DNA from: Eunapius fragilis | Taxonomy: Eukaryota; Porifera; Demospongiae; Spongillida; Spongillidae | Direction: 5' to 3' | DNA length: 64,000 nt | Assembly: GCA_963681505.1 (NCBI GenBank) | Contig: OY811991.1 | Location: 4,376,387 to 4,440,386 of the forward strand | Shown: positions 44,832-54,587 of the stretch, piece after piece | How the letters are laid out: each line of letters starts with the position of its first letter | Numbering within the stretch: the first letter of the stretch is position 1 | The notes under the pieces: model-generated | Told to the model about the DNA's origin: nothing | The model's database searches: none | What the model saw: only the letters and a program-made list of their open reading frames with translations | Translations under genes and position numbers: made by a program

Positions 44832-45575
44832 ATGGAAAAACAGACGAGCGACGTATATGTACTGGTTCACGGGGCATGCCACTCAGGGGAAATGCTTGAG
44901 CCCACCGCGGCCTTCATTCGCAAGATGGGCTTTGAAGTTCACTGCCCTACCTTGGCAGGCAATCGCCCAGGAGACGACCGCAGCCAGTGTGGCCTTCAGC
45001 AAGCAGTGGATTCCTTGATCGCCTACCTGCGCGAGCACAAGTTGAATCACGTGCGTTTGGTGGCTCACAGTTACGGCGGCATGGTGATTTCGCAGGTGGC
45101 CGACACGGTGCCGGACGTGATTAGGCGTTTGGTGTACGTGAACGCTTTTGTGCCGGAGCCAGGTCAGTCTCTGAACGACATGTTGCCTCCACACTACGTG
45201 CAAACATTCGACGCCATAGCTGCCGCAAACAACGGCGCAGTGATTTTTCCCTTTCCGCTCTGGCGCGAGGCATTCATCAACGATGCTGATCTTGACCAGG
45301 CAACTTCAAGCTATAGTAAGCTCAACCTCCATCCCTACAAAACGTTCACCGACAAAGTTTCCTTGAAGCAATCCTTGGCGGCGTTAAACATCGGAAAATC
45401 TTACGTGAACTGCCAACAAGACACCGCCTTGCCTACGAACTGGTCGTGGCACCCGCGCCTGTCTGAGCGGTTGGGCCTGTTTCGCTTGGTCGAATGTCCA
45501 GGCAGTCACGAAGTGTGGTTCACAGATCCCGAAACCATTGCCCACGCCGTGGTTAGAGCGGGACGGGCATGGTAA
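44832..45575 (+). CDS. Alpha/beta hydrolase (bacterial-like, esterase/HNL-type fold)
   Basis: Intronless, 247 residues, the usual length for small alpha/beta hydrolases. Seen in sequence: YVLVHGACHSG (9-18), the oxyanion-hole region; RLVAHSYGGMV (75-85), the nucleophile elbow with Ser80; a lid region after VNAFVPEPGQSLND; Asp197 in NCQQDTALP; and His226 in CPGSHEVWF, giving a plausible Ser-Asp-His triad. The wording (VHGACH, AHSYGGMV, VNAFVPEPGQS) recalls bacterial hydrolases and plant hydroxynitrile-lyase/methylesterase relatives. Likely a soluble cytosolic esterase; substrate unknown. It has no signal peptide. It is GC-rich against AT-rich flanks and has no introns, which is compatible with horizontal transfer or retroposition. 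The host cyclase gene is also intronless and GC-rich, so these signs are weak. Confidence 0.85.
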   Translation: MEKQTSDVYVLVHGACHSGEMLEPTAAFIRKMGFEVHCPTLAGNRPGDDRSQCGLQQAVDSLIAYLREHKLNHVRLVAHSYGGMVISQVADTVPDVIRRLVYVNAFVPEPGQSLNDMLPPHYVQTFDAIAAANNGAVIFPFPLWREAFINDADLDQATSSYSKLNLHPYKTFTDKVSLKQSLAALNIGKSYVNCQQDTALPTNWSWHPRLSERLGLFRLVECPGSHEVWFTDPETIAHAVVRAGRAW

Positions 45576-45845
45576 TATAAATGCCGCGCGAATTGAAACT
45601 CAAGGCATGTAGGCAGTATTCGTGTATAAGCAGAACTTCGGGACTTTAAAAATGGTGTCCTATACTGCGTGTAATAATGATATAATATATATTTGTGTTA
45701 ATGCGGCGACTTCTACTCTTAATTTATTGATGAAAGGACACTTTTATCAACTTCTGCCAAGTTTCTTCTACTCAAAACCGAGCGAAGGACACTTGAAAGG
45801 ATTTACCCCTTAGATGGCGCGCGTGCACTGCTTTCAAGTTAGCAC
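45576..45845. other. 3' flank of the hydrolase
   Basis: No gene or clear polyadenylation signal; the R2 element begins at 45846. Confidence 0.4.
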
Positions 45846-46015
45846 TAGTCTCGGCCCCAGACCAATATGACGCAATGTTTATCGCATAATGTATAAACAG
45901 GTCTGGTGTTTCGTATGGGGCGGAAGTGTACCAAACGCTGGAATTTGTGCGCACTTTAATTATGACGTATGTACATAAACATTGCTCGACCCAGACCCAC
46001 ACACAACGTGTAAGT

Positions 46016-46200
46016 ATGGATACGGTCGAACAAGCTATGCGTTTCGCGATGACAGAAGTGGAGACATTGAAGGACAAGCAGAAGGAGGTTATATGTAGCT
46101 TTGCAAATGGCCGTGATTGTTTTGTTATTTTGCCAACAGGATACGGTAAAACTCTATGTTATGTTCTGTTACCGTACGTTTACGACCACCTTCGTGAAGG
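46016..46200 (+). pseudogene. RecQ-like helicase N-terminal exon of R2
   Basis: From ATG 46016 the frame reads MDTVEQAMRFAMTEVETLKD, then KQKEVICSFANGRDCFVILP and TGYGKTLCYVLLPYVYDHL. LKDKQKEVI matches the motif-0/Q-type segment, and LPTGYGKTLCY is the RecQ version of Walker A (motif I). The exon breaks off after about 62 residues, where it abuts the antisense zinc-finger exon. Copy 1 keeps only the leader before this start. This is the start of a helicase, not a working one. A host RecQ fragment captured by the element is the alternative. Confidence 0.8.
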
Positions 46201-46204
46201 GCAA

Positions 46205-46424
46205 CTACTCTATCTAAGGCTAAGTAGCACAAACGACATATATAGCTTTTGTCCAACCCTTTACTTCCACGAATCTCAGGAGCTAAATATGCCCACTCTT
46301 TGCCAGTTAGTTGGAGCAAACAATTGGTGTGGGCAGCATCGCGAGTCAGTACTCTGCGGTTTCTGTGGCTCCACACAACGTCTCCACAACACCTACACTG
46401 ATACGGGGTCCATACCGTCGCCAT
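46205..46424 (-). pseudogene. Cys-rich zinc-finger exon of R2, copy 2
   Basis: Minus-strand frame MATVWTPYQCRCCGDVVWSH, then TRDAAHTNCLLQLTGKEWAY and GLDKSYICRLCYLALDRVV. Unlike copy 1 it is uninterrupted. Cys pairs at residues 10/13 and 65/68 (CRCC, CRLC) plus His/Cys in between suggest one zinc-binding module. No known family recognised. Confidence 0.65.
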
Positions 46425-46711
46425 AGCTTTAATAAACTTGATAATTATCGGATGTGGTCAAGCGATAATTGTTTGTTTACATTCCAGATGGTACGACTCG
46501 AAATTCCAGACCCTAACACGTGAAGTGTAGTGTCAGGGGACGAGACTAAGTTAGCACCGCGTTCCGATCTAATTTGATTATTGCAATAGCCATATGGCTA
46601 ATTAATTCATTGTTATTGGTTTCACTCGTTCAAAATTTTGTGCAGTATTGCGGGTAATTTTAGCACATTGTTACTACTTGCCATGTATACTTGCCATGTA
46701 AATATTGTACT

Positions 46712-48945
46712 CAGGGTTGCCGAAGGCAGCCCGGCCTGTCAGGCTGGCCGACCTTTCAGACCGGACCTTCTGGCCTGACCTTCAGGCCGGACCTGTCACG
46801 AAAAATTTGGTCCGGGGGGGAAATCGGTCCGGCCGGACCAATTTTGGCGACCAAAAGTGGTCCGGCCGGACCGAAATTTGTCCGGTTAATCCAAAGTTGG
46901 TCCGGGCACATAAATACCTTGGAGATTAGCCTTATTCTATGTGAAAATGGATTATTCAAGTGAAGAGAGAGATGCCAAAAATGGAAACCTAGTAGAAGAA
47001 GCATATGAGTACTTGGTAAGAAATGTGTACCCTGTGGGTGCAAGCGTAGAGTAGCGTAGGTAGTGTTCGCCACCTGTCGGTTGTCTTGAATATACAGCAA
47101 ACAGGAGGGATAATTATATAAACATAACTGATTCCAAGAAATCGCCAGCCCTCACTCTATACTAATACCGCTTTGTTTATTCAAAAACGTACGAGGGAAA
47201 ACAACTTTTATCCAATTAAGCGGATTTCTGGTATAGTCGCCAGTGCGGTTGGTCTTTCGCCACGTATGGTTGCAGTGTTCGCCACCACCCTGCATTTCGT
47301 TGTTACGTAGCGTACGGTAGGTGGATTGTAACACAACATTGCTTCACCAAGTTAACCGCTTGAAAGGAAATGTCGCGAACACTCCTCCCCCCTGGCGACT
47401 ATACCCGACGCTACCTGCACCAAGCGTTATATAATCCATCACTCTAGCTCCCTTTATTATTTGCATGTGTACGTGGCCCCTCGAAAGAAACTTACAATTA
47501 TAACATTGTAATTAGCCAGCTGAAAAAAAAAAGCTTGGACACACTTTGCATGTATTGTTACTCAGTGATCGAATAGCGGAGCGTTTTTGGCAAGGCAGGA
47601 CCACTTTTGGCAGACAAATATAGTCCGGCCGGATCATTTTTGGCGACCAAAAGTTGTCCGGCCGGACCAATTTTGGCGACCAAACGTGGTCCGCCGGACC
47701 ACTTTCAGGTAGGACCACTTTTGCCGTGACGGACCCCGGCATGAAGGTCGGGACACAACCTTTGATCGTTATTGTATTTACACGCACTATATACGTAAGC
47801 CAAATTAATTGTTCAAGCATCAGTTGTGCGTTAATGTTAGGTCGTCGCCGGACCACTACATGTAGGCGCTTTAACCTACATGTAGGAGTTGCCAATATCG
47901 CTTTATTCCAATTAAACAATTAACAAACAGCTAACGCTTGAAATAAGCATAGTCAATATATCATGAAGGCTACTTGCAAGGTGACAACGCCAGCTGCTAT
48001 GTATGCTCTGATTGGGACATGCCCTCGTTTACTCGAGTTGTTCCAATTTATGTTATAGAAGCTTTCTGCGTTTTAATTAATAAACAGATAGAGTTTCACT
48101 TCATATTGCCAAACACACACGATCGCGATTTCCAACTTCTATGCTCTCCGTCATCAAGATCGTGGGCAATTTTTATACGCTCCTCCATCTCGATTGGGTA
48201 TCTACATGCAGAGTGATGGTTGAACGAAAATATAAAATATGAAGCCTAATGCTTTAGAGTTACATTATTCAAGTCGAAAGATTTACACGCCATTGAATGC
48301 GAGGACCAGAGGTCGCAATGGAACGCCTATACATGTAGGTTAAAACCGCGTTTTCACCTACATGTAGGCGTGCGGTCGATCTATCATTAAGCATTATGCA
48401 TGCCTCCAATCACTAAGGGAGAAGGATGCGTTGAATAGCTACTAAGCTTGGCTCTAGAAATACCCGTTCCAGCTGGTGCTGACGAGGCAGGGATAAGTAC
48501 TTTCTCGCAAGCTTATATTTTAGTCACGCTATTTCCACCGCGCAAGTAGAAGTAGCAGAAGGTTTAAATTCTCCTCAACAACGGACTTATGGCAGTAATC
48601 ACACCAAGCTTTTATCAGCTAACCTGTATATCCACTCTTTTCCATTGTTTCATGCACGTTGAAGTGTGATAGCATAAAGTGTTATAAACCCAGAGGTCTG
48701 GGCTTGTATGATACACAAGGGAAGTAGGACCGGCATTCATACCAAATAACTGTGAATTTTGTGTGTATGTATGTTTAACGAATAAAATAATTGTATAATT
48801 GAAGGAATAATTGTAACTTGAAATTAATAACTGTACATTTAATTTAATTATCCGGCCTGGCAGGTCGACTTTCAGGCCTCAGACCGGAGCCTGGCCTGAC
48901 CTTCAGGTCACAGGCCAGAGCCCGGCCTAACTTTCGGCAACCCTG
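46712..48945. mobile_element. hAT-like non-autonomous element with GGTCCGGCCGGACC clusters
   Basis: Left end CAGGGTTGCCGAAGGC and right end CTTTCGGCAACCCTG are inverted; a second end-like CTTTCGGCAAACCTG lies at 48996-49010. CAGGGTTGCC is a common hAT terminus. Many GGTCCGGCCGGACCA and GGCCTGACCTTCAGG palindromic units sit at 46730-46910, 47580-47720 and 48850-49020. No transposase is visible and no 8-bp duplication was found. Confidence 0.55.
47058..47396. mobile_element. Nested pogo-like MITE
   Basis: TAGTGTTCGCCACC at the left and TCGCGAACACTCCTCCCCCC at the right are inverted ends resembling the GTGTTCGGCA end of the pogo element at 28061-30680. An internal AGTGTTCGCCACCACC lies near 47275. 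Non-coding. Confidence 0.45.
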
Positions 48946-49034
48946 GGCCGGAGCCCTGGCCTGACCTTCAGGTCACAGGCCGGAGCCTGGCCTGACTTTC
49001 GGCAAACCTGATCGGGCCTGACCTTAAGCACCCC

Positions 49035-49062
49035 CCTCGCTGAAATCCTGGATACGCCACTG
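49035..49062 (-). mobile_element. Solo end of the GGCGGATAC MITE family
   Basis: CTCGCTGAAATCCTGGATAC followed by GCCACTG is the complement of the family's start. Confidence 0.45.
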
Positions 49063-49272
49063 ATAAATCTGTTTTTGGACTGGGGGCACTGAAAACGAAA
49101 CCCAAGAGGCGTGTGGGTCACGTGACAGCCCCTTATTTCCGGTGTTTGTTGACAAATGTTTTTCCAACAGTTGTTAGATTACAATATTGCATACTATTGA
49201 TGTTAAAAAATCAAGTTAAAACATAGAAGAGTGCCCAAAAAATTTGTAGGACAAGTATCATGATTTCCACTG

Positions 49273-49426
49273 TACAGTGGCCCAGTCTTTACAAATCCTT
49301 TGAGATAGGGTAGTAATAATATTCATTGCAACTGTATGCAAGGCTTCCATCGTGTGCACATCACAAAAAATAAATTGCATTGCAGCCTCCACAAAAGAAA
49401 CGTGCTATACACACAAGCCACACACA
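49273..49426 (+). repeat. Dispersed repeat, copy 2 (pair with 23722-23875)
   Basis: Collinear match to 23722-23875 with a few small indels. Family unknown. Confidence 0.75.
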
Positions 49427-49517
49427 AGGGTGTGTAACCGATTTTCAGGTGTTGTAGTTTTTATTGGTTATTCGCGATTATCTATTCGGTCGACTATGCA
49501 CTTAGTAGAATAGCAGC

Positions 49518-49793
49518 CCATAACTTCATTTTACAACTGCAGATGCATACAGTCACACCAAGCTGAGTATATAACCCGACTAAATTCATTGCCTCTGGGG
49601 CCATTCAGCTAGCTTGGATTGATTTCTTCCGACCGCGCCACACGGTCGTTTGCATGCTCCCATACATGCATTGAAATAATGCGTGGAAATTAGGCACTGC
49701 AGTGGCATATCAGAAGGAGGGGGAGGGGGGCCATTGAATTTATAAATGCGGGGGGTTGCATGTACGGAGGAGGTTACAACAGTCCCCTCCCCC

Positions 49794-49883
<90 letters not shown>

Positions 49884-50166
49884 CCTATAGCTGTGGCGTG
49901 TGGCCGCAACCACCCCAATCACATCATTATCTGTTGACCCTGAATTAAGTTTAGCAGGCTTCATGAGGTGCATGCATGCAAGTGTATCTCCCCATTGTCA
50001 CCACCCAGCTCTGCAATACCATTCGACGACGAATTTTCCACCTCTTTAAAACCACGATTGAGAGCAATGCCCGGTTCTAAATTAAAGCCTGAGCACAAAA
50101 ATGAACCATGAATATGGGCTATTTTTATTTTACCAGCATGCAAGTGCACCGAACATTGCAAATATA
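49518..50166. mobile_element. RepC repeat, copy B, left part
   Basis: Matches 25652-26250. It ends in AATATA, directly followed by the Ginger-like element. The remainder resumes at 54350. Confidence 0.82.
49797..49880. repeat. (CA)n microsatellite
   Basis: Pure CA tract of about 82 bp. It occupies the same place as the shorter CA tract of RepC copy A near 25945, so the tract has expanded since the copies split. Confidence 0.97.
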
Positions 50167-50188
50167 TGTTCCGTACGGATGCCCAGCA

Positions 50189-50250
50189 ATTGACCGGTTA
50201 TGCAACCGGACAACCGGATACACAACCGGACGACCGGTTATGTAACCGGA
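50189..50250. repeat. Left subterminal CCGGTT repeats of the Ginger-like element
   Basis: ACCGGTTATGCAACCGGACA, then AACCGGATACACAACCGG, then ACCGGTTATGTAACCGG. Each unit is an interrupted palindrome (CCGGTT-N4-AACCGG). Likely transposase-binding sites. Confidence 0.8.
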
Positions 50251-50317
50251 TGGTGACTTGCGCATGCTCATACACTAACAAGGTGTCACATTCTCTTATC
50301 CACGTGTTACGCGCCCG

Positions 50318-52053
50318 ATGGATGCGTTCGAAGAATACCTTTTTGCTGCTTTTCCAAAAGACGCTAAGAGAACAAGAAGTACCGTAATTCACCAACAGTT
50401 CGGAGAACGGATCACCCACTTTTTAAAGAATCCTCTATCGATTGAGGATAGAAACTTTCGTCATCTTATTAAAAGAAGTGGATTTCAACTGCTGGACTTG
50501 CCTGAAGCTGGAATAAGGGATGCAATGGTTGTCCAAGTCAAGGAGAAAAAGGAGGTAATTCGTTCTGTGTTAGTATTTATTTTTCTGTACTTGATTACTG
50601 GCCGGTTTGTTGGTATATAGAACGTTAATGACCGCACGATCTTGAAAGGCTATAGAAGGGTCGCTATAGTGGAGGAATTCTATCACATTTTGAAACAGAT
50701 CCATGATAAAGATTGTCTGTATGCTGGTTCAAGAAAAACCTATGCTAGGGTAAGTAGCAATTGAAGTACGTTACGGCACATGTACAGGCTAAATTGAGTC
50801 ATGTATATGTTACTCCTTATACACTTTAGGTCCAGTCATTGTACTCATACATACAAGAGATGTGGTTGAAAAGTATGTAAGCTTGTGTTCAACATGCAGA
50901 TTAAGGAAACCACAGCACACTAAAGCTCCTTTAAGGCCAATCATAGCTGATGAGCTATTCTCTTGTATCCAGGTAGGTTTTTAAAATCACTATTCATGCT
51001 TACTAACACGTACAAAATATTTATACATATGTAGATCGATCTGATTGATATGAGGCATATGCCACATAATGGATGCAACTGGATATTACACATCGTGGAT
51101 CATTGGTCAAAGTTTAATTTTGCATTTCCTCTTGCAAAAAAGAAGGCAAACCATGTGGTTAAAGCATTGCACAACTATGTTTTCCCAGTGTTTGGCTTGC
51201 CTGCTATCATTCACAGTGATAATGGCAAAGAATTTGTAAACAAACTCATTGAAGATGTAGTTTCTACATGGCCAGGTCATGTGCAGTTAATCAGTGGTCG
51301 TCCGCGACATCCCCAATCCCAAGGATTAGTTGAACAAGCACACTACACACTTGAGAGAATGATCAGTGCCAAAGTTGTTGAATGTGGCGATCAATCCCCA
51401 CCATGGTCTCAATGGCTTCCACATATTGTGTGTAAGTGATCCAATGTTTTCTATGTTGCAAATGTTATTATGTTTTATGTCATTGCAGATGCAATGAACA
51501 CTCAGGTTCATGACACCACCAAGCAAACCCCATACGAGTTAGTATTTGGCCAACCTCCGAGGGCAATTTTTGTTCCAGATGTCAACTTTCGGGGACAGCT
51601 TGATGAAGATGTTTTGAAGCCTTGTGACAGAGATAAATCAGGGGAAGGGACGAAAGACAAAGAACAGGATTATGAAGGAAATGAAGAGGAGGATGAGGAA
51701 ACAGAAAGGATGAAGAGGAGAAAGAAAAGGAGGATGTTGAAAACGAAGAGGAGCATGATGAAAACGGAGTGCATGAGGAGGAGAAAGAAGATGAGGATGA
51801 GGAAAACGAAGATGAGGGAAAAAAAGATGAGGATGAAGAAAAAGAAGATGGGGATGAGGGAAAAGATGAGGAAAAAGAAGATGAGGAAATAAAAGATGAG
51901 GATAAAGAAGAAGAGGATAAAGAAGATGAGGAAAAAGAAGATGCGGATGAGGTAAAAGAAGAGGATGAGAAAAAAGAAGAGGATGATGAGAAAATAGCAA
52001 AGGACAGTGGGAATGTAACAAGGATGATGGAGAGGAAGAAGATGAGGACAATT
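50318..52053 (+). CDS. Ginger-like integrase-type transposase, five exons visible
   Basis: Exons read from the sequence: 50318-50554 (MDAFEEYLFAAFPKDAKR and onward, phase 0), 50621-50749 (YRRVAIVEEFYHILKQIHDK, then YAGSRKTYAR), about 50830-50972 (TRDVVEKYVSLCSTCRLRKP), 51035-51431 and 51489 onward. GT-AG borders are seen at each, and the 51431/51489 junction keeps phase (HIV-Y-AMNTQV). The His/Cys residues of exons 2-3 form the integrase-type H2C2 zinc site. The core has Asp in IDLIDM, Asp in IHSDNGKEF and Glu in PQSQGLVEQ, with 37 residues between the last two. After YELVFGQPPRAIF the frame enters an acidic low-complexity tail (51640-52040). The exon 3 frame does not join exon 2 cleanly as I read it, so one small indel or a different acceptor is possible. 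Related to KRBA2/Ginger integrases. Confidence 0.82.
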
Positions 52054-52309
52054 TAGTGGAAAAGGAAATGGAAGGTACTTATGTGGGCACTGTTGCAAGG
52101 GAGTTAGAAAGCAATTTTGAGGAGAGAAACAAAACCACTGCTGAAGCGTTCTTTCAATCTACCAGTACTCTGTTGATTCAGAAAAATGTGATGGTCATGA
52201 CAGTGATCGTGATGAAAATGGTAACAACAAAGTACAAGTAAGTGCCTCAATAAATGTTTAGATCCTGATTAATCTTTCTGGTTCCTTTCGATGTATAGGT
52301 GGCTTTTAT

Positions 52310-52860
52310 GAAGTCCAATTCAAGGGTTTTGGCTACTACTGAGAAGCACTTGCCTGTTCGCCAGATTGCAGACAAAGAATATTTGAAAAATGCTAATAGG
52401 ATGATGGTAAAATACAACCTTAAGCACAAAGTTAAAGAATTCATGTAGGAGATTGTGTTACTGTGAGAATTCCTCGCATTAATTGGGCTTCCACTGACCC
52501 AAATAGACTGCCGTGCATAATTGTACTGGTGATTGGAGCGGCATGTGCAATGTACCGCTTGCGGTGCAAGTCAGGGGTGTTGAATAAATGCTACTCTGCT
52601 TGTGACCTGGAATTTTTTGAAGGGACTTTCTGTCTATCTGTGAAAGGATGGGAAAATTCTACTCGTGTGTCCCTTTGAGCAGCTTCAAAAGAAAGTACAC
52701 CGTGGAGTGCATTTTCAAAGAATAGGTGCAAGTGCACAGCAGGCTGCAGCACACAACGGTGCCCTTGCAAGAAGAATAAAATTGAATGCACCTCACACTG
52801 CCATAAAGGGGATAACTGCAAAAACTAGAATTGTACACCTGCATCAGCTATGAAATTATC
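52310..52860 (+). pseudogene. Transposase C-terminal and Cys-rich CxC region
   Basis: Frames here show QIADKEYLKNANRMMVKYNL; then VRIPRINWASTDPNRLPCII and CYSACDLEFFEGTF, which resembles the chromo/GPY-F-like end of integrase-type transposases; then a Cys-rich unit CKCTAGCSTQRCPCKKNKIE with CTSHCHKGDNC. These are not in one frame as read, so introns or small indels separate them. The Cys pattern C-x-C-x3-C-x4-C-x-C is common in this transposon group. Confidence 0.6.
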
Positions 52861-53818
52861 ACCACCATCTTCTAGCAACAAACCTCCTTTCTTGGATACC
52901 CAAGCATCATTGTCATGTGCATGCAAAACGAGATGCAACAGTGCAAAGTATTGCTGCTGCAAAAAGAACAAATCGTCCTGCTCTGCTCGTCGTCACCCAG
53001 GACATTCTTGTGCACTAATGGTGATCACACAAAACCCTTGTGCAAGGTGGATTTAACAGCAGAATTGAGTGGAGATGATGAAGACACCTGGGTTACTATC
53101 TGTACTGTTCAACTGACAATGTACCACAAGGCAATACTTACATCTCCAAAAAGCTGGCTAGATGATCTTATAATCACCACTGCACAATATATGCTGAAAC
53201 AGCAGCACCCATCCATAGATGGCTTTCAATCACTTGCACTTAGCCAGAATTTTTCCATGATTCCACCACAGGAGCAGTTTGTGCAGATCATAAATGTGAA
53301 TATAAATCATTGGATTGCTCTATCCACTGTTGGTTGCCAAAAAGCCAGCATCAAAATCTTTGACTGCAATGGAGGTAAAGAGCTTCCCAAGCCTACCCTG
53401 AAGCTTATGAGTGGCCTACTTCAAACACCAATTTTCTGTTGAGTTTGTAGATGTTCAACTGCAGGAAGGATCACATGACTGTGGATTATTTGCTCTGGCG
53501 TATGTCACTTCCATTTGTAATGGACAAGATCCAGCAGTTCTATTGTATAAACAGAATGCAATGAGGAAGCATGTTTTGAAAAGTATTGAGGACGGAATGA
53601 TGACTGCCTTCCCAACTTCTGCAAGTAGACTTCCTAAGGCATCTATCAGGAAGAACATACCAGTATACTGTATTTGCCGGCATATTAATGATGGCTCAAA
53701 AATGATTCAATGTGATGTTTGCCAGCGGTGGTTCCATGTAGCCTGCATGAAGATCGACAAAAGTGTACACAAAGATCGCAATTCTATGTGGAACTGCCCT
53801 TCGTGCAGTACAGTATAA
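52850..53818 (+). pseudogene. C48/Ulp1-like protease with C-terminal PHD finger, one frame change
   Basis: A second Cys-rich unit (CACKTRCNSAKYCCCKKNKS) is followed by a Ulp1/SENP-like domain. SWLDDLIITTAQYMLKQQHP is the substrate-binding start. NINHWIALS carries the catalytic His, IKIFDCNGG the Asp and EGSHDCGLFALAY the Cys. Then comes a PHD finger: YCICRHINDGSKMIQCDVCQ, RWFHVACMK, MWNCPSCSTV (C4HC3). The frame changes near 53411-53442, between the Asp and Cys motifs. Ulp1-type proteases normally process SUMO-like modifiers. Both domains are known accessory modules of Ginger-type transposons. Confidence 0.82.
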
Positions 53819-54104
53819 ACTGATTATCACTATTTGTAACAGTCTTAGTACATGTATATTGATATTTCTGCTGCATTATGCTGTGTACTGGTCAGTTGTA
53901 AGCCTCATGTCAGCATTATAAGTTATTTTTTGTACTAGTGTCCATAAACATACATTGTCATCTTCTCAGTATGACAGAACATCTTCCCATAAATGTGCGA
54001 CTAGTCTCATCCATACAGATGGCCGGTTGTATCAGGCCTTACCAACCAAAACAACCTGAGTTGTGCATAGATAAATATTCATAATTATAATTATAAAGAT
54101 ATTA

Positions 54105-54332
54105 AATAACGGACAGCCGGTTACACAACGGGATCGACAGCCGGTTACACAACCGGACAGCCGGTTACACAACGGGACAGCCGGTTGCACAACGGGACAG
54201 CCGGTTACGCAACGGGACAGCCGGTTGTGTAACCGGACAGCTATTATATAATGCAGTGAAACGGGACAGCCGGTTACATAACCGGACAGCCGGTTACACA
54301 ACCGGCATCCGGTTACGTAACCGGCAATGTTG
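54105..54332. repeat. Right subterminal array of about 20-bp CCGGTT repeats
   Basis: About ten units of ACAGCCGGTTACACAACGGG, with variants ending AACCGG, in tandem. They are the counterpart of the shorter left cluster at 50189-50250. The asymmetric copy number is notable. Confidence 0.88.
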
Positions 54333-54349
54333 GGCATCCGTACGGAACA

Positions 54350-54555
54350 TATACACGCGCGTGGGCCAAAATTTTTAGGTCAACATGCAGTAAAACCTGT
54401 ATAAGAACGAATGAAATCAAAGTGTATGAAGACTTACACACGCAGCATGGATCCCCTTGCTATACATTCACAAGCAGCAACTCCTATGGAATTTGAGGGC
54501 AGTATATTATTAGAAACAAAACCATATATACTGCATGGAGCTTGCGTGCCGCAGT

Positions 54556-54587
<32 letters not shown>

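Larger units (their letters stand above)
45846..46548 (-). mobile_element. R2 DNA transposon, copy 2, with 9-bp target duplication
   Basis: Starts TAGTCTCGGCCCCAGACC and ends with CGAGACTA, flanked by AGTTAGCAC on both sides (45837-45845, 46549-46557). Oriented opposite to copy 1. It retains a RecQ-like helicase first exon reading inward from the left end and a zinc-finger first exon reading inward from the right end, fused tail to tail near 46200. This is the signature of an internal deletion in a two-gene element. Confidence 0.88.
50167..54349 (+). mobile_element. Ginger-like DNA transposon (integrase-type transposase plus Ulp1 and PHD)
   Basis: Starts TGTTCCGTACGGATGCCCA and ends with the complement (TGGGCATCCGTACGGAACA). 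It is flanked by TATA on both sides (50163-50166, 54350-54353). The uninterrupted RepC copy A reads GATATACACG at this point, confirming the boundaries and a 4-bp duplication. The 4183-bp element encodes a spliced integrase-type transposase, a Cys-rich CxC-type region, a C48/Ulp1-like protease and a PHD finger. Subterminal repeats of CCGGTTACACAACCGG type lie at both ends. No polymerase, packaging ATPase or capsid gene is seen, so it is a DNA transposon and not a Polinton. It looks young, but the downstream frames are disturbed. Confidence 0.9.

Noticed and set aside
44883-45203. Minus-strand 106-codon ORF inside the hydrolase
   Set aside because: Antisense shadow; the plus-strand frame holds the catalytic triad.
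46016-46200. A host RecQ helicase gene
   Set aside because: Only about 62 residues are present, framed within transposon ends and fused to an antisense exon; it is a transposon remnant.
51638-52098. Leu/Phe/His-rich minus-strand ORFs
   Set aside because: Antisense shadow of the acidic Glu/Asp/Lys tail of the Ginger-like transposase.
50167-54349. Polinton-type identity for the integrase plus Ulp1-like protease element
   Set aside because: It is only 4.2 kb, with 4-bp duplications and 19-bp ends, and no polymerase, ATPase or capsid gene; integrase type, PHD and Cys-rich modules fit Ginger-like DNA transposons.
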